From Eubacteriales bacterium (GTDB lineage: Bacteria; Bacillota; Clostridia; Lachnospirales; Lachnospiraceae): a stretch of 64,000 nt of DNA. The translations under genes and the position numbers were made by a program. Where the stretch lies: positions 23,768 through 87,767 of the forward strand of contig JAUNGB010000010.1 in NCBI GenBank assembly GCA_030524715.1. The letters run 5' to 3'. The notes below the pieces were generated by a model that saw only the letters and a program-made list of their open reading frames with translations, did not search any database and was not told where the DNA came from. This document shows, in pieces, positions 1-10,176 of this stretch (its first letter is position 1; each line of letters begins with the position of its first letter).

Positions 1-833
1 ACTCCGCCATATCGGAAATTCTTATCCGGATACGCGCTCGTTGCATAACACAATTCATGATTATTCTGCGAAGAATAGATAAAATAGTATTTCGATCCGA
101 TTTTTCGAATGCTGCTTGCTTCAAAAAATCCATGTCCTTCAAATTCTGTTCCTTTTACCTTACTCGGCATAATTTTGACAGGTCCGGTTTTTACCGTAAT
201 CATATCATCTTCCAGCACACAAGTTACCGCTCCCATAACGTCTTCCATCTTCACTTCTTCCACCGGCTTGGAAAAAAGGCCGGACTCAATCTTACGGAAC
301 AGCCATCGATTCCACATATTTTCTTTATCCGCAAAGAAAAAGCATGTTCCATAATATAACCTTATTACGCCGTCGTCGTTCATGACTGCCGGATCAAACG
401 GAACAAAACGCTTTAACAATGTACCGTCTGCATATTGCACATGACCATAAAATTCATATTTTCCATCCGGCGTATCACATACCGCTACACTGATCGGTCC
501 TTGATATCCACCTTTTCCGGCATACCCTGAAAGGCAGTAATACAGATAAAACTTCCCGTCGTTCCCCTGCACCACATCCGGTGCGTACAAATATTTCCAC
601 TCTTCTGTTGCCAGCGGATCTTGTCTGCCTGAATAGTTTATCCCCTTATTGGTCCAGTCTGCAAGATTATCCACAGATGCGGAGTATATCGTATAATCTA
701 AAACACAGTAGGTATCTCCGTTTTCTTTGTCATGCGAACCGAATAAATATACTCTGTCGCCAAACACATGCGGCTCCCCATCCGGAATATACTCATGCAT
801 TGGCAGAAATGGATTGATTGCCTGCTTTTTCAT
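1..833 (-). CDS. GH43-type glycoside hydrolase, 3' end beyond window
   Basis: This is the N-terminal 277 or so residues of a five-bladed beta-propeller glycosidase of the GH43/GH32 type, probably a cytoplasmic arabinosidase or xylosidase. The reading frame opens MKKQAINPFLPMHEYIPDGE, with the early catalytic-base segment (PDGEPHVFGDRVYLFGSHD), a middle PDVVQGNDGKFYLYYC segment, and an EGHGFFEASSIR segment that would carry the general acid. It is still open at base 1. There is no signal peptide. The start at 833 is chosen because GGGAGA lies just upstream and the ATG at 838 is followed at once by a stop. It is divergent from an AraC regulator at 998, which probably controls it. The family is clear; the exact substrate is not. 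Confidence 0.85.
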   Translation of the reverse strand, partial: MKKQAINPFLPMHEYIPDGEPHVFGDRVYLFGSHDKENGDTYCVLDYTIYSASVDNLADWTNKGINYSGRQDPLATEEWKYLYAPDVVQGNDGKFYLYYCLSGYAGKGGYQGPISVAVCDTPDGKYEFYGHVQYADGTLLKRFVPFDPAVMNDDGVIRLYYGTCFFFADKENMWNRWLFRKIESGLFSKPVEEVKMEDVMGAVTCVLEDDMITVKTGPVKIMPSKVKGTEFEGHGFFEASSIRKIGSKYYFIYSSQNNHELCYATSAYPDKNFRYGG

Positions 834-997
834 CTCATGTCTCCCTTTAAAAAGCTTTCTTTGACCTTGAATCTATTTTTTATTTAGATTTATTTTAATT
901 GCATTTTATCATTTTGTATTGCAATTATATGCTTTATCTTGTAATATTGTGTTTATGGAAACATTTTATGATTTCAAAAAAGCGAGGAGAAATACTT
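834..997. promoter_or_regulatory. Divergent AT-rich intergenic region between GH43 and AraC genes
   Basis: This 164-bp AT-rich gap must hold both divergent promoters. An inverted repeat AATCTA (870-875) / TAGATT (885-890) and a TTGACC (861-866) are visible, but no clean promoter pair. A regulator site is plausible but not proven. Confidence 0.35.
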
Positions 998-2197
998 ATG
1001 GATTCTATTTTCACATTTTGCCAGACACTTTACAACTGCACTTATCTTCCCATGCATTATTATAAAAATGACCAACTGGAATTAACTCTGCCCAATACAG
1101 GTTTTTCTTTCGATCTGGCAGCCCCGTATCTGCCAAAGCTGCTGGAAGAGCAGCGCCCGGTTTCTTATCTGATTACAAAGGAATTTCAGTATTTCGGACT
1201 GGTTCAAAATTCCAAAACAGGAAGCCGGGTTCTGATTGGACCGGTGATCAGCAATCAGCCCTCTTCCGCTTCTATTCGAAACCTTATGAAAGAATATGCG
1301 ATTCCTTTCGAATATAAAGAACAACTGACAGAACTTTATCAGTTTACGCCGATGTTTTCTTTCCATCAGTTCTGTCATTTTCTTGCATTGCTGTATCAGG
1401 AATTATTTGGGGAATCCATTGATATAGAAGCTTATCTCGGTCTGTACTCTGATGACGGGAGCATCCCGATCGCTTCAATCCATTCTGCAAATATATACGA
1501 AGCAAAAGAGGCGGAACGGTTTCACAACACGTATCACTATGAGCAAATGTATCTGGATTATATCCGTACAGGAAATACTGCCGGATTGAAGAAATTCTTT
1601 TCAAATGCTTTTTCTCTTCAGGAAGGACAGGTTGCAGACAACACATTACGTCAGGCAAAAAATATTCTGGTCGTATCCGTGACCCTGGCTACCCGCTGCG
1701 CAATTGAAGGCGGACTGGATATCGAATCTGCTTATCAGCTCAGCGATGTGTATATTCAGGAGGGTGAAAAACTACAGAGTGTAGATGCCCTTAACCGCCT
1801 GCAGTACAATATGCTCCTTGATTTTACCAATCGCGTGGCACAGGCACAGATTCCTTTTGATACGACTTCGGATATTTACAAATGTATCCAATACATCCAC
1901 CATTGTACAAATCAGCCGCTCTCTGTAGAAGATGTGGCAAACCATGTAGGAAAAAGCCGTTCTTACATTTCCAGAAGATTCAAAAAAGAATTGGGATTTT
2001 CTATGAATGAATTCATTACGCGTTGCAAATTAGAAGAAGCAAAGTCCCTGCTGACCTACACCGACAAATCGATCAGTGAAATCAGCAGTTACCTTTGCTT
2101 CTCAAGTCAAGCCTATTTTCAGAATGTGTTTAAGAAAAAATATGGAATCACTCCAAACGAATATCGCAAAAGACCGAAAACTGAAATTTGTTACTGA
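998..2197 (+). CDS. AraC-family transcriptional regulator
   Basis: A 399-residue regulator with a long N-terminal sensing region and a C-terminal double helix-turn-helix AraC domain (last 100 residues or so: SVEDVANHVGKSRSYISRRF, then ISEISSYLCFSSQAYFQNVF and YGITPNEYRK). The start at 998 follows a good GAGGAG site; an upstream in-frame ATG at 899 has none. It is longer than classical AraC proteins, as is common for Firmicute sugar regulators. It is divergent from the GH43 gene and is probably its regulator (inference). Confidence 0.88.
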   Translation: MDSIFTFCQTLYNCTYLPMHYYKNDQLELTLPNTGFSFDLAAPYLPKLLEEQRPVSYLITKEFQYFGLVQNSKTGSRVLIGPVISNQPSSASIRNLMKEYAIPFEYKEQLTELYQFTPMFSFHQFCHFLALLYQELFGESIDIEAYLGLYSDDGSIPIASIHSANIYEAKEAERFHNTYHYEQMYLDYIRTGNTAGLKKFFSNAFSLQEGQVADNTLRQAKNILVVSVTLATRCAIEGGLDIESAYQLSDVYIQEGEKLQSVDALNRLQYNMLLDFTNRVAQAQIPFDTTSDIYKCIQYIHHCTNQPLSVEDVANHVGKSRSYISRRFKKELGFSMNEFITRCKLEEAKSLLTYTDKSISEISSYLCFSSQAYFQNVFKKKYGITPNEYRKRPKTEICY

Positions 2198-2301
2198 CGA
2201 AAAACGTATTTTCCTTTACCGCTTCCTTATATCAGATGATCTTCCTGAATCAAAATAAGCAATACACGGGCGCATCCACCGGTTTGTTGTGATATTTACA
2301 T

Positions 2302-2430
2302 TCACCGGCAAATATCCTCATAAGAAAAAGCTACATAATTTCGGAACGCCGCCAGTAACTGATATTGTTCCACAGCCGCTTCAAAGGATCTATGTAAATC
2401 CTTTTTCTAACGAATACAATATTCTTCTCG
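2302..2430 (-). pseudogene. Out-of-frame remnant of the AAA ATPase C-terminus
   Basis: Downstream of the ATPase stop, a different frame of the same strand encodes KDLHRSFEAAVEQYQLLAAF followed by a short tail and a TGA at 2304-2302. This looks like the C-terminal helix (aromatic and Leu-rich, EAAVEQYQLL) that ends many ATPases of this type. It is interrupted by a TAG further upstream in its own frame. The reading is that the ATPase gene has decayed at its 3' end. Based on pattern only. Confidence 0.4.
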
Positions 2431-2447
2431 CGTTCCTTTAAAGGCGC

Positions 2448-3509
2448 TCAGCAGAGCGCAATCAGCTCGCCCGGCTCCAAAGACTGTATAATAAACGGCG
2501 AATGAGTAGCACATATAAACTGTACTTTTGGAAACAAATCTTTCAAAATGCGTACGATCCGTCTCTGCCATGTCGGATGCAGGCTTAAATCCAATTCATC
2601 AATAACAACCACGCCCGGAGTCTTTTTCAAAGTGTCTTTGCCCAGATACGGATTTAATATGCACATTTTAGTCGCTATATCTGTTACTATTTTAATGACA
2701 TTTCTGTAGCCATCACTTAATGCTGAAAAATTGATCACCGTACCATCCGTATTCTTCACAGCGATTTCTCCATATCTTGACGAATATAAAGCCTGCTGCC
2801 CCGGAGACAGTTCTTCTTCCAGACTATATTTTACCGCATCCATAATCACCTCATATGAAGGAAGCGGAATACCATCGTTTTCTTCCGCTGCCAAGCTACC
2901 TAATAATTTAATATACTCAAATGATGTTTGATTGCCTCTTTTCGGATCAAGGCATCTCTGATAAGCATCTGTTCTTCCCGGAATTTTATCGATCTCCCCT
3001 GTACGATTTTCATTCCACAATCTTGCAGAGCTCAAATATAGTACCAGTGGATATATTTGTCCTTCATCTGAACCGTCTGCCGCCTTTATCGCTTTTTCCC
3101 ATTCCGCAACCATTTCCCGCATAGGATTTTGACCAACAAATTTTGTCCGCCCACCTTCTTTTTCCAGTGTCCTTACGCATTCCACGGTTTTGCTATCCCA
3201 CATAATCTGACTGCTGACAGTACAGGGAAACTGTTTTACCGCTGCTGTAACAGCAACATTTTTTACTGGTTTTAATGACTTCTTTAAAACGTCATTATCT
3301 GAAATATTATGTCCGAATCTGCTTGGCACATATTCTTTAAAAGCAGTCAGATATGCGCCCAAAATAACCGTAGCAGCTTCTAAAACTGTAGTTTTCCCTG
3401 ATGCGTTCTTTCCGATAAAAATATTCATCCTGGGATTAAGTTCATATGTAGATCTGCTAAACCTTCTAAAATTCAACAGTTCTATATTTTTTAAATAAAA
3501 TCTCTCCAT
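2448..3509 (-). CDS. AAA/ABC-type P-loop ATPase (RecF/PtuA-like), probably C-terminally truncated
   Basis: A 353-residue ATPase of the RecF/SMC-like superfamily also found in Septu PtuA and retron effector modules. Visible motifs are Walker A GKNASGKT near residue 35, an ABC-like signature region FSALSDGYRN, Walker B GVVVIDELDLSLHP and the H-loop CATHSPFIIQSLEPGE. It then stops abruptly (ELIALC), whereas relatives usually continue for several dozen residues. The start at 3509 is favoured because GGAGG sits five bases upstream; the ATG at 3521 lacks a site. No HNH nuclease, reverse transcriptase or toxin partner lies next to it. It may be a decayed defence or OLD-like gene. Confidence 0.75.
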   Translation of the reverse strand: MERFYLKNIELLNFRRFSRSTYELNPRMNIFIGKNASGKTTVLEAATVILGAYLTAFKEYVPSRFGHNISDNDVLKKSLKPVKNVAVTAAVKQFPCTVSSQIMWDSKTVECVRTLEKEGGRTKFVGQNPMREMVAEWEKAIKAADGSDEGQIYPLVLYLSSARLWNENRTGEIDKIPGRTDAYQRCLDPKRGNQTSFEYIKLLGSLAAEENDGIPLPSYEVIMDAVKYSLEEELSPGQQALYSSRYGEIAVKNTDGTVINFSALSDGYRNVIKIVTDIATKMCILNPYLGKDTLKKTPGVVVIDELDLSLHPTWQRRIVRILKDLFPKVQFICATHSPFIIQSLEPGELIALC

Positions 3510-3582
3510 GGCATCCTCCATGTATCCAGACCGTTAAAAGTCCTTTTTCAATTTTGCAGCTTCACCCTTCATCTTGCTATAT

Positions 3583-3611
3583 AGTATAACCATTTACATA
3601 AATAAAATCAA
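3583..3611 (-). promoter_or_regulatory. Promoter of the AAA ATPase gene
   Basis: On the minus strand, TTGATT (3611-3606), a 17-base spacer and TATACT (3588-3583) form a near-consensus vegetative promoter about 75 bases upstream of the ATPase start. Confidence 0.6.
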
Positions 3612-3723
3612 TAATCCAAATAAATTGCCAAAGGAAAAGAAGAGGGCTATGAATACCGTATAAATAGAAATCATTCACTATAAGAAATTGCCGCGTGGGA
3701 AGAAACTTGTCTCTAAAAGAGTC

Positions 3724-3775
3724 AAAAAAAGCCCGCCAGTGTACTATGTAAAATTTACACAGTACGCCGGCGGGC
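3724..3775 (-). terminator. Rho-independent terminator of the uvrC-hprK-glcK run
   Basis: GCCCGCC (3731-3737) pairs with GGCGGGC (3769-3775), with further imperfect pairing inside, and on the minus strand the stem is followed by seven Ts. It lies about 140 bases past the glucokinase stop. Confidence 0.75.
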
Positions 3776-3854
3776 GAATGTTTCACTTACTTCTCGTATC
3801 TCTCGATTATACAGGCCGGGAGATGCGTAAGCAGCACTGGCCGGATACCTGCAA

Positions 3855-3887
3855 GTTACTGTTTGCACCGTAGATGTGAGCAGTAAC
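3855..3887. repeat. Dispersed 33-bp palindromic repeat (family R1), copy 1
   Basis: Outer arms GTTACTG and CAGTAAC enclose a TTGCACCGTAGATGTGAG core. Five further copies of the same length class occur at 14264, 41182, 43527, 46778 and 58680. Confidence 0.75.
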
Positions 3888-3918
3888 ACCTGCAATATTC
3901 TGCAATAAATTTCGAACT

Positions 3919-4854
3919 TTACAGTACCATACGTGCTGCGCCGTAAATTCCGGCATCATTTCCCAGACTTGCAAGAACGATCGGCGTATCCTTGCACAGA
4001 CTAAACGCATATTTTTTATAATATTTCTGAATAAGGTCAATTAAAGGCTGTCCTGCTTTGGAGACACCGCCTCCCACTACGATGGTTTCCGGATCGATCA
4101 CGCAGGAGAAAATCGCCAGCGCGCCGCCAAGCTGATCGCCCACTTTTTCCATAATTCTGACAGCCGCCGCATCCCCGTCTTTAAACGCATCCAGAACGTC
4201 TTTTGCGCTGATTTCTGTTTTTTCTCTTAAAACGCTGGTATCATCGGACGCCTCCAATTCCTTCTTCGCCATGCGGACGATTCCCGTAGCAGAGGCAACC
4301 TGCTCAAGACAGCCTTTATTTCCGCAGTTGCAACTTTCTGTTTCCTCATGATTTATGTTGGCATGTCCAACCTCTCCGCCTGCTCCATGATGGCCGGATA
4401 CGATTTTACCATCTACAATAATCCCGCCGCCGACGCCAGTGCCCAGAGTCACCATAACCATATTTTTAGAGCCTTCTGCCGCGCCCTTCCACGCTTCTCC
4501 AAGGGCGGCTACATTAGCGTCGTTACCAGCCTTTGCAGAAAGGCCGGTAAGCTCGCTTAATTCTTTTGCCACCGGCTTAAAGCCCCAGTAAAGGTTTACC
4601 GCACAGGCTGCGTCTCCGTTCTCATTGATGGGTCCGGGAATACCGATTCCCACGCCGTCAATATCCGCTTTATTAAGTTTGCGCTCCTGAATCTTCTCTT
4701 CGATGGTCTTTGCCACGTCCGGAAGGATATTTTCACCGCAGTTCTCCGTTCTTGTAGGGATTTCCCACTTGTCGAGCAATGTTCCGTCTGTCTGGAATAA
4801 TCCGCATTTTACTGTTGTTCCTCCTACATCGATCCCAAAGCAATATAAACCCAT
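3919..4854 (-). CDS. glcK: ROK-family glucokinase
   Basis: A 311-residue ROK sugar kinase that phosphorylates glucose with ATP in the cytoplasm. It shows the N-terminal phosphate loop (FGIDVGGTTVKCGLF), the sugar-binding GNDANVAALGE region, a second glycine-rich loop (LGTGVGGGIIVDG) and the ROK zinc motif GHANI...CNCGNKGCLE. Length and motif order match Gram-positive glucokinases. It is the last gene after uvrC and hprK on the same strand, 121 bases after hprK, so glucose phosphorylation and carbon catabolite control sit together. Other ROK hexokinases are possible, but this fits glucokinase best. Confidence 0.9.
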   Translation of the reverse strand: MGLYCFGIDVGGTTVKCGLFQTDGTLLDKWEIPTRTENCGENILPDVAKTIEEKIQERKLNKADIDGVGIGIPGPINENGDAACAVNLYWGFKPVAKELSELTGLSAKAGNDANVAALGEAWKGAAEGSKNMVMVTLGTGVGGGIIVDGKIVSGHHGAGGEVGHANINHEETESCNCGNKGCLEQVASATGIVRMAKKELEASDDTSVLREKTEISAKDVLDAFKDGDAAAVRIMEKVGDQLGGALAIFSCVIDPETIVVGGGVSKAGQPLIDLIQKYYKKYAFSLCKDTPIVLASLGNDAGIYGAARMVL

Positions 4855-4975
4855 TTTTCTTACCTCTCTTTTTCTTTATATTGTCTCTTTTATGTTTCAA
4901 GACTTTTGCCATTAATTATTTATTACTTTTGATTATTTCTTTTACTTTTATTAACTCTTTAATTGATTTTTGCTT

Positions 4976-5908
4976 TTAATTATTTCTTTTTCCGGCGATA
5001 TTTGCCTGTACGCGCTTATACAGCTCTTCCGCTGCATTGTAGCCCATCTTCTTCTGTCTGTGGTTAACCGCCGCAGATTCCACGATAACCGCAAGATTTC
5101 TGCCGGGACGGATAGGAAGCGAATGGCAGACGATCTTGTTTCCTAAATATTCCGTATACTCTTCATGAAGCCCCAGACGGTCGTATTCCTTGTCTCTGTC
5201 CCATTCCTCCAGCTTAATAACAAGGTCTATAGACTGGGTGTCCTTTACGCTTTCCACACCGAACAGGGTTTTTACGTCAATGATACCAATACCGCGAAGC
5301 TCAATAAAATGTCTGGTAATATCCGGTGCGGAACCCACCAGCGTAACATCGCTCACCTTACGAAGCTCTACCACATCATCGCTGACCAGACGGTGTCCCC
5401 TCTTGATCAGTTCCAGAGCCGCCTCACTTTTGCCGATCCCGCTCTCTCCGGTGATCAAAATGCCCTCTCCGTAAACATCCACCAGGACGCCGTGAATGGA
5501 AATGCACGGAGCAAGCTGAACGCCAAGCCAGCGGATGATTTCCGCCATAAAGCTGGAAGTAGTTCTCTCTGTTACAAAAGTCGGTACATTGTATTTCAGC
5601 GCCATCTCGATCATATCCTTGGAAGGTCTGGTCATGGTACTGAAAACAACACATGGAATCTTGCTGGAAATAAACCGTTCATATTTAAATTTCCGCTCTT
5701 CATCATTAAGCTGCATCAGATAGGTAAATTCCACATAACCAATAATCTGCACACGCTCATTGGCAAAATGCTCCAGATACCCGGTAAGCTGCAGGGCTGG
5801 ACGGTTGATCTCCGCAGTCATTACACGCATATCACTCAGGTCGATTTCAGGAGTCAAATTAGTCAGGCCAAGCTCCTGCACCATTTTAGTCAACTCTACA
5901 CCCTTCAT
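4976..5908 (-). CDS. hprK: HPr kinase/phosphorylase
   Basis: A 310-residue bifunctional enzyme that phosphorylates and dephosphorylates HPr on serine and so controls catabolite repression with CcpA. Walker A GESGIGKS is near residues 154-161, the family signature FIELRGIGIIDV near 201-212, and the SIHG histidine near 139. The start at 5908 is chosen because AAAGGAG lies nine bases upstream; an in-frame ATG at 5941 has no site and lies in the likely leader. A consensus promoter lies just upstream, overlapping the end of uvrC. Its presence fits the many sugar operons in the window. Confidence 0.95.
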   Translation of the reverse strand: MKGVELTKMVQELGLTNLTPEIDLSDMRVMTAEINRPALQLTGYLEHFANERVQIIGYVEFTYLMQLNDEERKFKYERFISSKIPCVVFSTMTRPSKDMIEMALKYNVPTFVTERTTSSFMAEIIRWLGVQLAPCISIHGVLVDVYGEGILITGESGIGKSEAALELIKRGHRLVSDDVVELRKVSDVTLVGSAPDITRHFIELRGIGIIDVKTLFGVESVKDTQSIDLVIKLEEWDRDKEYDRLGLHEEYTEYLGNKIVCHSLPIRPGRNLAVIVESAAVNHRQKKMGYNAAEELYKRVQANIAGKRNN

Positions 5909-5952
5909 ACGTTCGTTCTCCTTTAGGTTTCTTTTTGTCATATTTTATGGCT

Positions 5953-5982
5953 ATTATATCATAAGCCCATGCTAAACTTCAA
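5953..5982 (-). promoter_or_regulatory. Promoter of hprK
   Basis: On the minus strand, TTGAAG (5982-5977), an 18-base spacer and a perfect TATAAT (5958-5953) lie between the uvrC stop and hprK, giving hprK its own promoter. Confidence 0.7.
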
Positions 5983-5988
5983 CGAATG

Positions 5989-7848
5989 TCACATATTTTT
6001 CTGCGCCGGATGGAAAAATTCATACACCTGGCCGGCGCTTCTGGCGTTCATAGATTCTGTTTCCGCCAACTCTTCCAAAGAAGCGTCACGGATATTCTCT
6101 ATGGACTTAAACCGGCGCATTAATGCTTTTCTTCTGGTCTCCCCGATTCCCGGGATATCATCCAGAAGAGAATGCACCTGCTCCTTGCTTCTTAAGGAAC
6201 GGTGGTATTCAATGGCAAAACGGTGCGCTTCATCCTGAATCCTCGTGATCAGACGAAAACCTTCGCTGGACGTGTCAATGGGAATTTCCGTATTCTGATA
6301 GTACAGCCCTCTTGTTCTATGATGGTCATCCTTCACCATCCCGCACACAGGAATGGAAAGGCCCAGCTTATCCAGCACCTGGAGGGCAATATTCACCTGT
6401 CCTTTGCCGCCGTCCATCAAAAGAAGATCCGGCATTTTGGCAAAGCTGTCATACTCATTGCTGCTTTCATGGGTAAAGCGGCGCGTCAGAACTTCTTCCA
6501 TACTGGCGTAATCGTTAGGCCCCTGCACCCATTTAATCTTAAATTTACGGTAATCGCTGCGTTTGGGCCGGCCTTTTTCATATACCACCATAGAACCAAC
6601 AGCTTCAAAACCGCTGATATTGGAAATATCATACGCCTCCATACGCATGAGCCCGGACAGTCCAAGCCATTCTTCCACCTCACGGACAGCGCCGACGGTT
6701 CTTCCTTCCTCGCGTTTGATCCGCTCACGGTCCTTGCTCAAAACCATCCTCGCATTTTCCTCTGCCATTTCCACAAGCTTTTCCTTTGTTCCCTTTTTAG
6801 GTACCCGGATATGAACCTTTTGCTTCCGACGTCCGGTAAGCCAGTCTTCAATGACCGCAGCGTCCTCGATCTCCCTTGGAAGCATGATTTCTCCCGGGAT
6901 AAAGGGCGTTCCCGCATAAAATTGCTTTATAAAGCTGGAAAGCACCTGTTCCTTCGTATCTCCCCTGGCAACACGCAGATAAAAATGATCCCGTCCGATC
7001 ATCTTGCCATCCCGCATGAAAAACACCTGCACCACGGCGTCCTGCTCCCGCAAATCTTCGCTTTCATCCATTGCAACTGCAATAATATCCCTGTCGTCCT
7101 GCCCGTAGCCTGTAATTTTCTGGCGCTCGCCGATTTTCCGGATACTCTGGATGAGATCCCGGTATTCCATCGCTTCCTCAAACCGCATTTCCTCAGAGGC
7201 TGTCTGCATTTTTTCTGTAAGGCTGTTGATCGTATCCTGAAAATCCCCGTTCAGGAAACGAATAACCTTCTGGATATTTTTCTTATATTCCTCTGAAGTA
7301 ATGTTTCCCTGACAGGGAGCCATGCACTGCTTCATATGATAATACAGGCAGGGACGATCCTTGCCGCAGTCCCGGGGCAGATTACGGTTACAGGAGCGTA
7401 CCTTATAAAGCTTGGTAACAAGGTCGATCACATCCTTCACCGCGCCTGCGCTGGTATAAGGGCCGAAATAACGGTTTTTATCCTTTTTCATCCTATGGGC
7501 AAAAAGCACACGGGGATAGGGTTCCTGAACCGTTACCTTAATAAACGGATAGCTCTTGTCGTCTTTCAGCATGGTATTATATTTCGGACGGTGTTCTTTG
7601 ATCAGATTGCACTCAAGAACCAGAGCTTCCAGTTCGGAATCCGTAACAATATATTCAAACCGCGCAATATGCGTCACCATCTGTTCAATTTTTACGCCTT
7701 TATTGCGGCTGCTCTGGAAATATTGGCGAACGCGGTTTTTCAGGCTTACCGCCTTGCCTACGTATATAATTTCATCCTTTTCATCATGCATGATATAGAC
7801 GCCGGGCCTGGCGGGAAGCTTTTTCAATTCTTCTTCTATTTGAAACAT
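5989..7848 (-). CDS. uvrC: UvrABC system protein C (excinuclease subunit)
   Basis: A 619-residue nucleotide-excision repair nuclease subunit that cuts both sides of a lesion. It has the N-terminal GIY-YIG domain ([10 protein letters not shown]...[14 protein letters not shown]), a cysteine patch ([21 protein letters not shown] split around residue 165), a UVR motif region, the RNase H-like domain ([20 protein letters not shown]) and C-terminal helix-hairpin-helix motifs ([18 protein letters not shown]). The start at 7848 follows a GGAAGGAG site eight bases away. Full length for the family. Confidence 0.96.
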   Translation of the reverse strand: MFQIEEELKKLPARPGVYIMHDEKDEIIYVGKAVSLKNRVRQYFQSSRNKGVKIEQMVTHIARFEYIVTDSELEALVLECNLIKEHRPKYNTMLKDDKSYPFIKVTVQEPYPRVLFAHRMKKDKNRYFGPYTSAGAVKDVIDLVTKLYKVRSCNRNLPRDCGKDRPCLYYHMKQCMAPCQGNITSEEYKKNIQKVIRFLNGDFQDTINSLTEKMQTASEEMRFEEAMEYRDLIQSIRKIGERQKITGYGQDDRDIIAVAMDESEDLREQDAVVQVFFMRDGKMIGRDHFYLRVARGDTKEQVLSSFIKQFYAGTPFIPGEIMLPREIEDAAVIEDWLTGRRKQKVHIRVPKKGTKEKLVEMAEENARMVLSKDRERIKREEGRTVGAVREVEEWLGLSGLMRMEAYDISNISGFEAVGSMVVYEKGRPKRSDYRKFKIKWVQGPNDYASMEEVLTRRFTHESSNEYDSFAKMPDLLLMDGGKGQVNIALQVLDKLGLSIPVCGMVKDDHHRTRGLYYQNTEIPIDTSSEGFRLITRIQDEAHRFAIEYHRSLRSKEQVHSLLDDIPGIGETRRKALMRRFKSIENIRDASLEELAETESMNARSAGQVYEFFHPAQKNM

Positions 7849-8024
7849 ATGTTCTACTCCTTCCTGACATACTCCCACTGCCTGTACAATGCATAAAGGC
7901 GGGGACTTCTGCTGCGCAAGGTTAAAGCGGACATTCGCATTCCGCCCTTACCGCATGGTCATAATCGCCATCCGGCATTCTTATAGCAATTTTTCCACCT
8001 GTGCGGTTGGAATATCAAAAATAT

Positions 8025-8064
8025 TGCAGCCGGATCCCCGGGTTTTAGGGAAATGCCGGCTGCA
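8025..8064 (-). terminator. Terminator of ftsH
   Basis: TGCAGCCGG (8025-8033) pairs with CCGGCTGCA (8056-8064); on the minus strand the stem is followed by ATATTTTTG. It lies 30 bases past the ftsH stop. Confidence 0.7.
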
Positions 8065-8093
8065 GCAAATTTACATAATCGATATTTACCTGT

Positions 8094-10163
8094 TTAGTTG
8101 ACTGAAGTTACATTATCTTCCGTTTCTGTAGCTTTTGCTTCTGGAGCCTGTGCTTCTGCATTCTTTACTTCCGGATCCTGCGTCTCTGTATTTTTTACTT
8201 CTGCATTCTGCGTTTCTGAATCTGCAGTTTCCTTTTTATCTTCCAATGCCGCCAGATCCAGTTCTTCCAGATTTTCCGGAATCGGAAGTCCTTTTTCCAC
8301 AGCGCGGAAAATCTTCATAAATTCCTTTCCGGTAATGGTTTCTTTTTTGATCAGGTATTCCGCGATCTTATCCAGCGCTTCCCGATGCCCGCTGAGCAGC
8401 CGCTTGGATTCTTCATAAGAAACATGGAGAAGCTGCATAACCTCGTGGTCGATCTCCGTAGCTGTATTATCGCCGCAGTTTAAAACTGCACGGCCGCTGA
8501 GGTATTGGTTTTCCTGAGTGGCAAGTCCCATCAGCCCGAACTTCTTGGACATACCATACTGAGTGACCATCGCCCTCGCTACCTTGGTGGCCTGCTCAAT
8601 ATCGTTGGCTGCGCCTGTAGTGACCGTATCAAAAACGATCTCTTCCGCGGCGCGGCCTCCCAGATAGCCTACCAGCATAGCCTCCAGTTCCTTCTGGGTA
8701 TTAAGGTATTTCTCTTCTTCCGGCACCTGCATGACATAGCCCAAGGCTCCCATGGTACGGGGCACGATCGTAATCTTCTGGACAGGCTCCGCATCCTTCT
8801 GCAATGCACTGACAAGGGCATGGCCCACCTCGTGATAGGATACGATACGGCGCTCCTGCGCGCTTAATATACGGTCTTTTTTCTCTTTGCCTACTAGAAC
8901 CACCTCCACGGATTCCAGAAGATCCTTCTGGCTGACGGCTGTCCTTCCGTTCTTTACAGCAAGAATAGCAGCTTCATTGATCATATTTGCCAGATCAGAG
9001 CCCACGGCGCCCGAGGTTGCCAGTGCGATCCCCTCAAAGTCAACGGTTTCATCCAGAAGCACATCCTTGGCATGAACCTTAAGAATATCGATACGTCCCT
9101 TTAAATCCGGACGATCTACGATCACACGTCTGTCAAATCGTCCCGGACGCAGCAAAGCCGGGTCCAGAACTTCAGGACGGTTGGTTGCAGCCAGGATCAG
9201 AAGTCCCTTTGACGTATCAAAACCATCCATTTCCGCCAGAAGCTGGTTCAGGGTCTGTTCACGCTCGTCGTTGCCTCCACCGTAATGGGAATCACGGCTT
9301 TTGCCGATGGCATCGATCTCATCGATAAATACAATACAGGGCGCGTTCTTCTTGGCTTCCTCAAACAGGTCGCGGACACGGGAAGCGCCCACGCCTACAA
9401 ACATTTCCACAAATTCTGAACCTGACAGGGAAAAGAAAGGAACATGGGCTTCTCCTGCTACTGCTTTTGCAAGCAGGGTTTTTCCTGTTCCGGGAGGGCC
9501 TACAAGAAGGGCTCCTTTTGGCAGCTTCGCTCCAATTGTCGTATATTTGCCGGGATTGTGCAGAAAATCCACAACCTCCTGCAAAGATTCCTTCGCTTCA
9601 TCCTGTCCCGCCACATCTTTGAAGGTAATTCCTGTTTCCTTCTGAACGTATGCTTTCGCGCGGCTTTTGCCCACGCCCATCATTCCTCCGCCCTTGTTCA
9701 TACGGCGCATAAAAAACATCAGCATTGCAAATAAAAGCACTGTAGGGAGCAGTACACTCAGCATCATCGCCAGAAATTCCGACATGGCGTCCGGTTCCTC
9801 TGCCTTAAAGACAATATCCTTACCGGAAAGGCGTTCTGTCAGGGCATCCTCTGACTCCATCTGCCTGGTGTAGTAAGTCATATCCTGATATGCGGATAAC
9901 TGTGTCCTTGGCTCGATCGTCAGTGTTCCGGACTGCAGGGTAACTGATTTCACCTGATCCTTTTCTACCATATCGATAAATTTGTCATAGGTGATCTCAC
10001 TGGAATTATCCTGCAGCATATTAGTAAACAGGCTGAAGCACACCAAGGTAACCAAAAGGCAGATCAAAAAGGCCAGTATTGACTGATGATTCTTATTCGG
10101 TCCCTGATTCTTGGGGTTATTACGATCCGGTCTGTTTCCGTTCGGTTTGTTGTCATTATCCAT
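8094..10163 (-). CDS. ftsH: ATP-dependent zinc metalloprotease FtsH
   Basis: A 689-residue membrane-anchored AAA protease that degrades misfolded membrane and regulatory proteins. The first membrane segment is near residues 29-47 and the second near 128-150, with the AAA module after them (Walker A GPPGTGKT 222-229, Walker [13 protein letters not shown], and the arginine-rich [10 protein letters not shown]) and the zinc site HEVGH 444-448. The tail after residue 640 or so is an unusual acidic stretch of degenerate [17 protein letters not shown]-type repeats. The start at 10163 follows GAGGAGGAAC. It has its own promoter and a leader palindrome. Confidence 0.96.
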   Translation of the reverse strand: MDNDNKPNGNRPDRNNPKNQGPNKNHQSILAFLICLLVTLVCFSLFTNMLQDNSSEITYDKFIDMVEKDQVKSVTLQSGTLTIEPRTQLSAYQDMTYYTRQMESEDALTERLSGKDIVFKAEEPDAMSEFLAMMLSVLLPTVLLFAMLMFFMRRMNKGGGMMGVGKSRAKAYVQKETGITFKDVAGQDEAKESLQEVVDFLHNPGKYTTIGAKLPKGALLVGPPGTGKTLLAKAVAGEAHVPFFSLSGSEFVEMFVGVGASRVRDLFEEAKKNAPCIVFIDEIDAIGKSRDSHYGGGNDEREQTLNQLLAEMDGFDTSKGLLILAATNRPEVLDPALLRPGRFDRRVIVDRPDLKGRIDILKVHAKDVLLDETVDFEGIALATSGAVGSDLANMINEAAILAVKNGRTAVSQKDLLESVEVVLVGKEKKDRILSAQERRIVSYHEVGHALVSALQKDAEPVQKITIVPRTMGALGYVMQVPEEEKYLNTQKELEAMLVGYLGGRAAEEIVFDTVTTGAANDIEQATKVARAMVTQYGMSKKFGLMGLATQENQYLSGRAVLNCGDNTATEIDHEVMQLLHVSYEESKRLLSGHREALDKIAEYLIKKETITGKEFMKIFRAVEKGLPIPENLEELDLAALEDKKETADSETQNAEVKNTETQDPEVKNAEAQAPEAKATETEDNVTSVN

Positions 10164-10176
10164 TCTGTTCCTCCTC

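Larger units (their letters stand above)
3522..3918. other. Intergenic region (397 bp) between ATPase gene and glucokinase gene
   Basis: From left to right it holds the ATPase promoter (3583-3611), about 110 bases with nothing recognisable, the terminator of the glucokinase operon (3724-3775) and a copy of the dispersed 33-bp palindrome (3855-3887). Confidence 0.6.

Noticed and set aside
2448-3509. Complete Septu or retron-type defence system
   Set aside because: Only the ATPase is present, and it looks truncated; no HNH or reverse transcriptase gene is adjacent.
5165-7896. Long plus-strand reading frames (253, 364 and 186 codons) opposite hprK and uvrC
   Set aside because: They are antisense shadows of well-recognised genes with no ribosome sites and no family resemblance.
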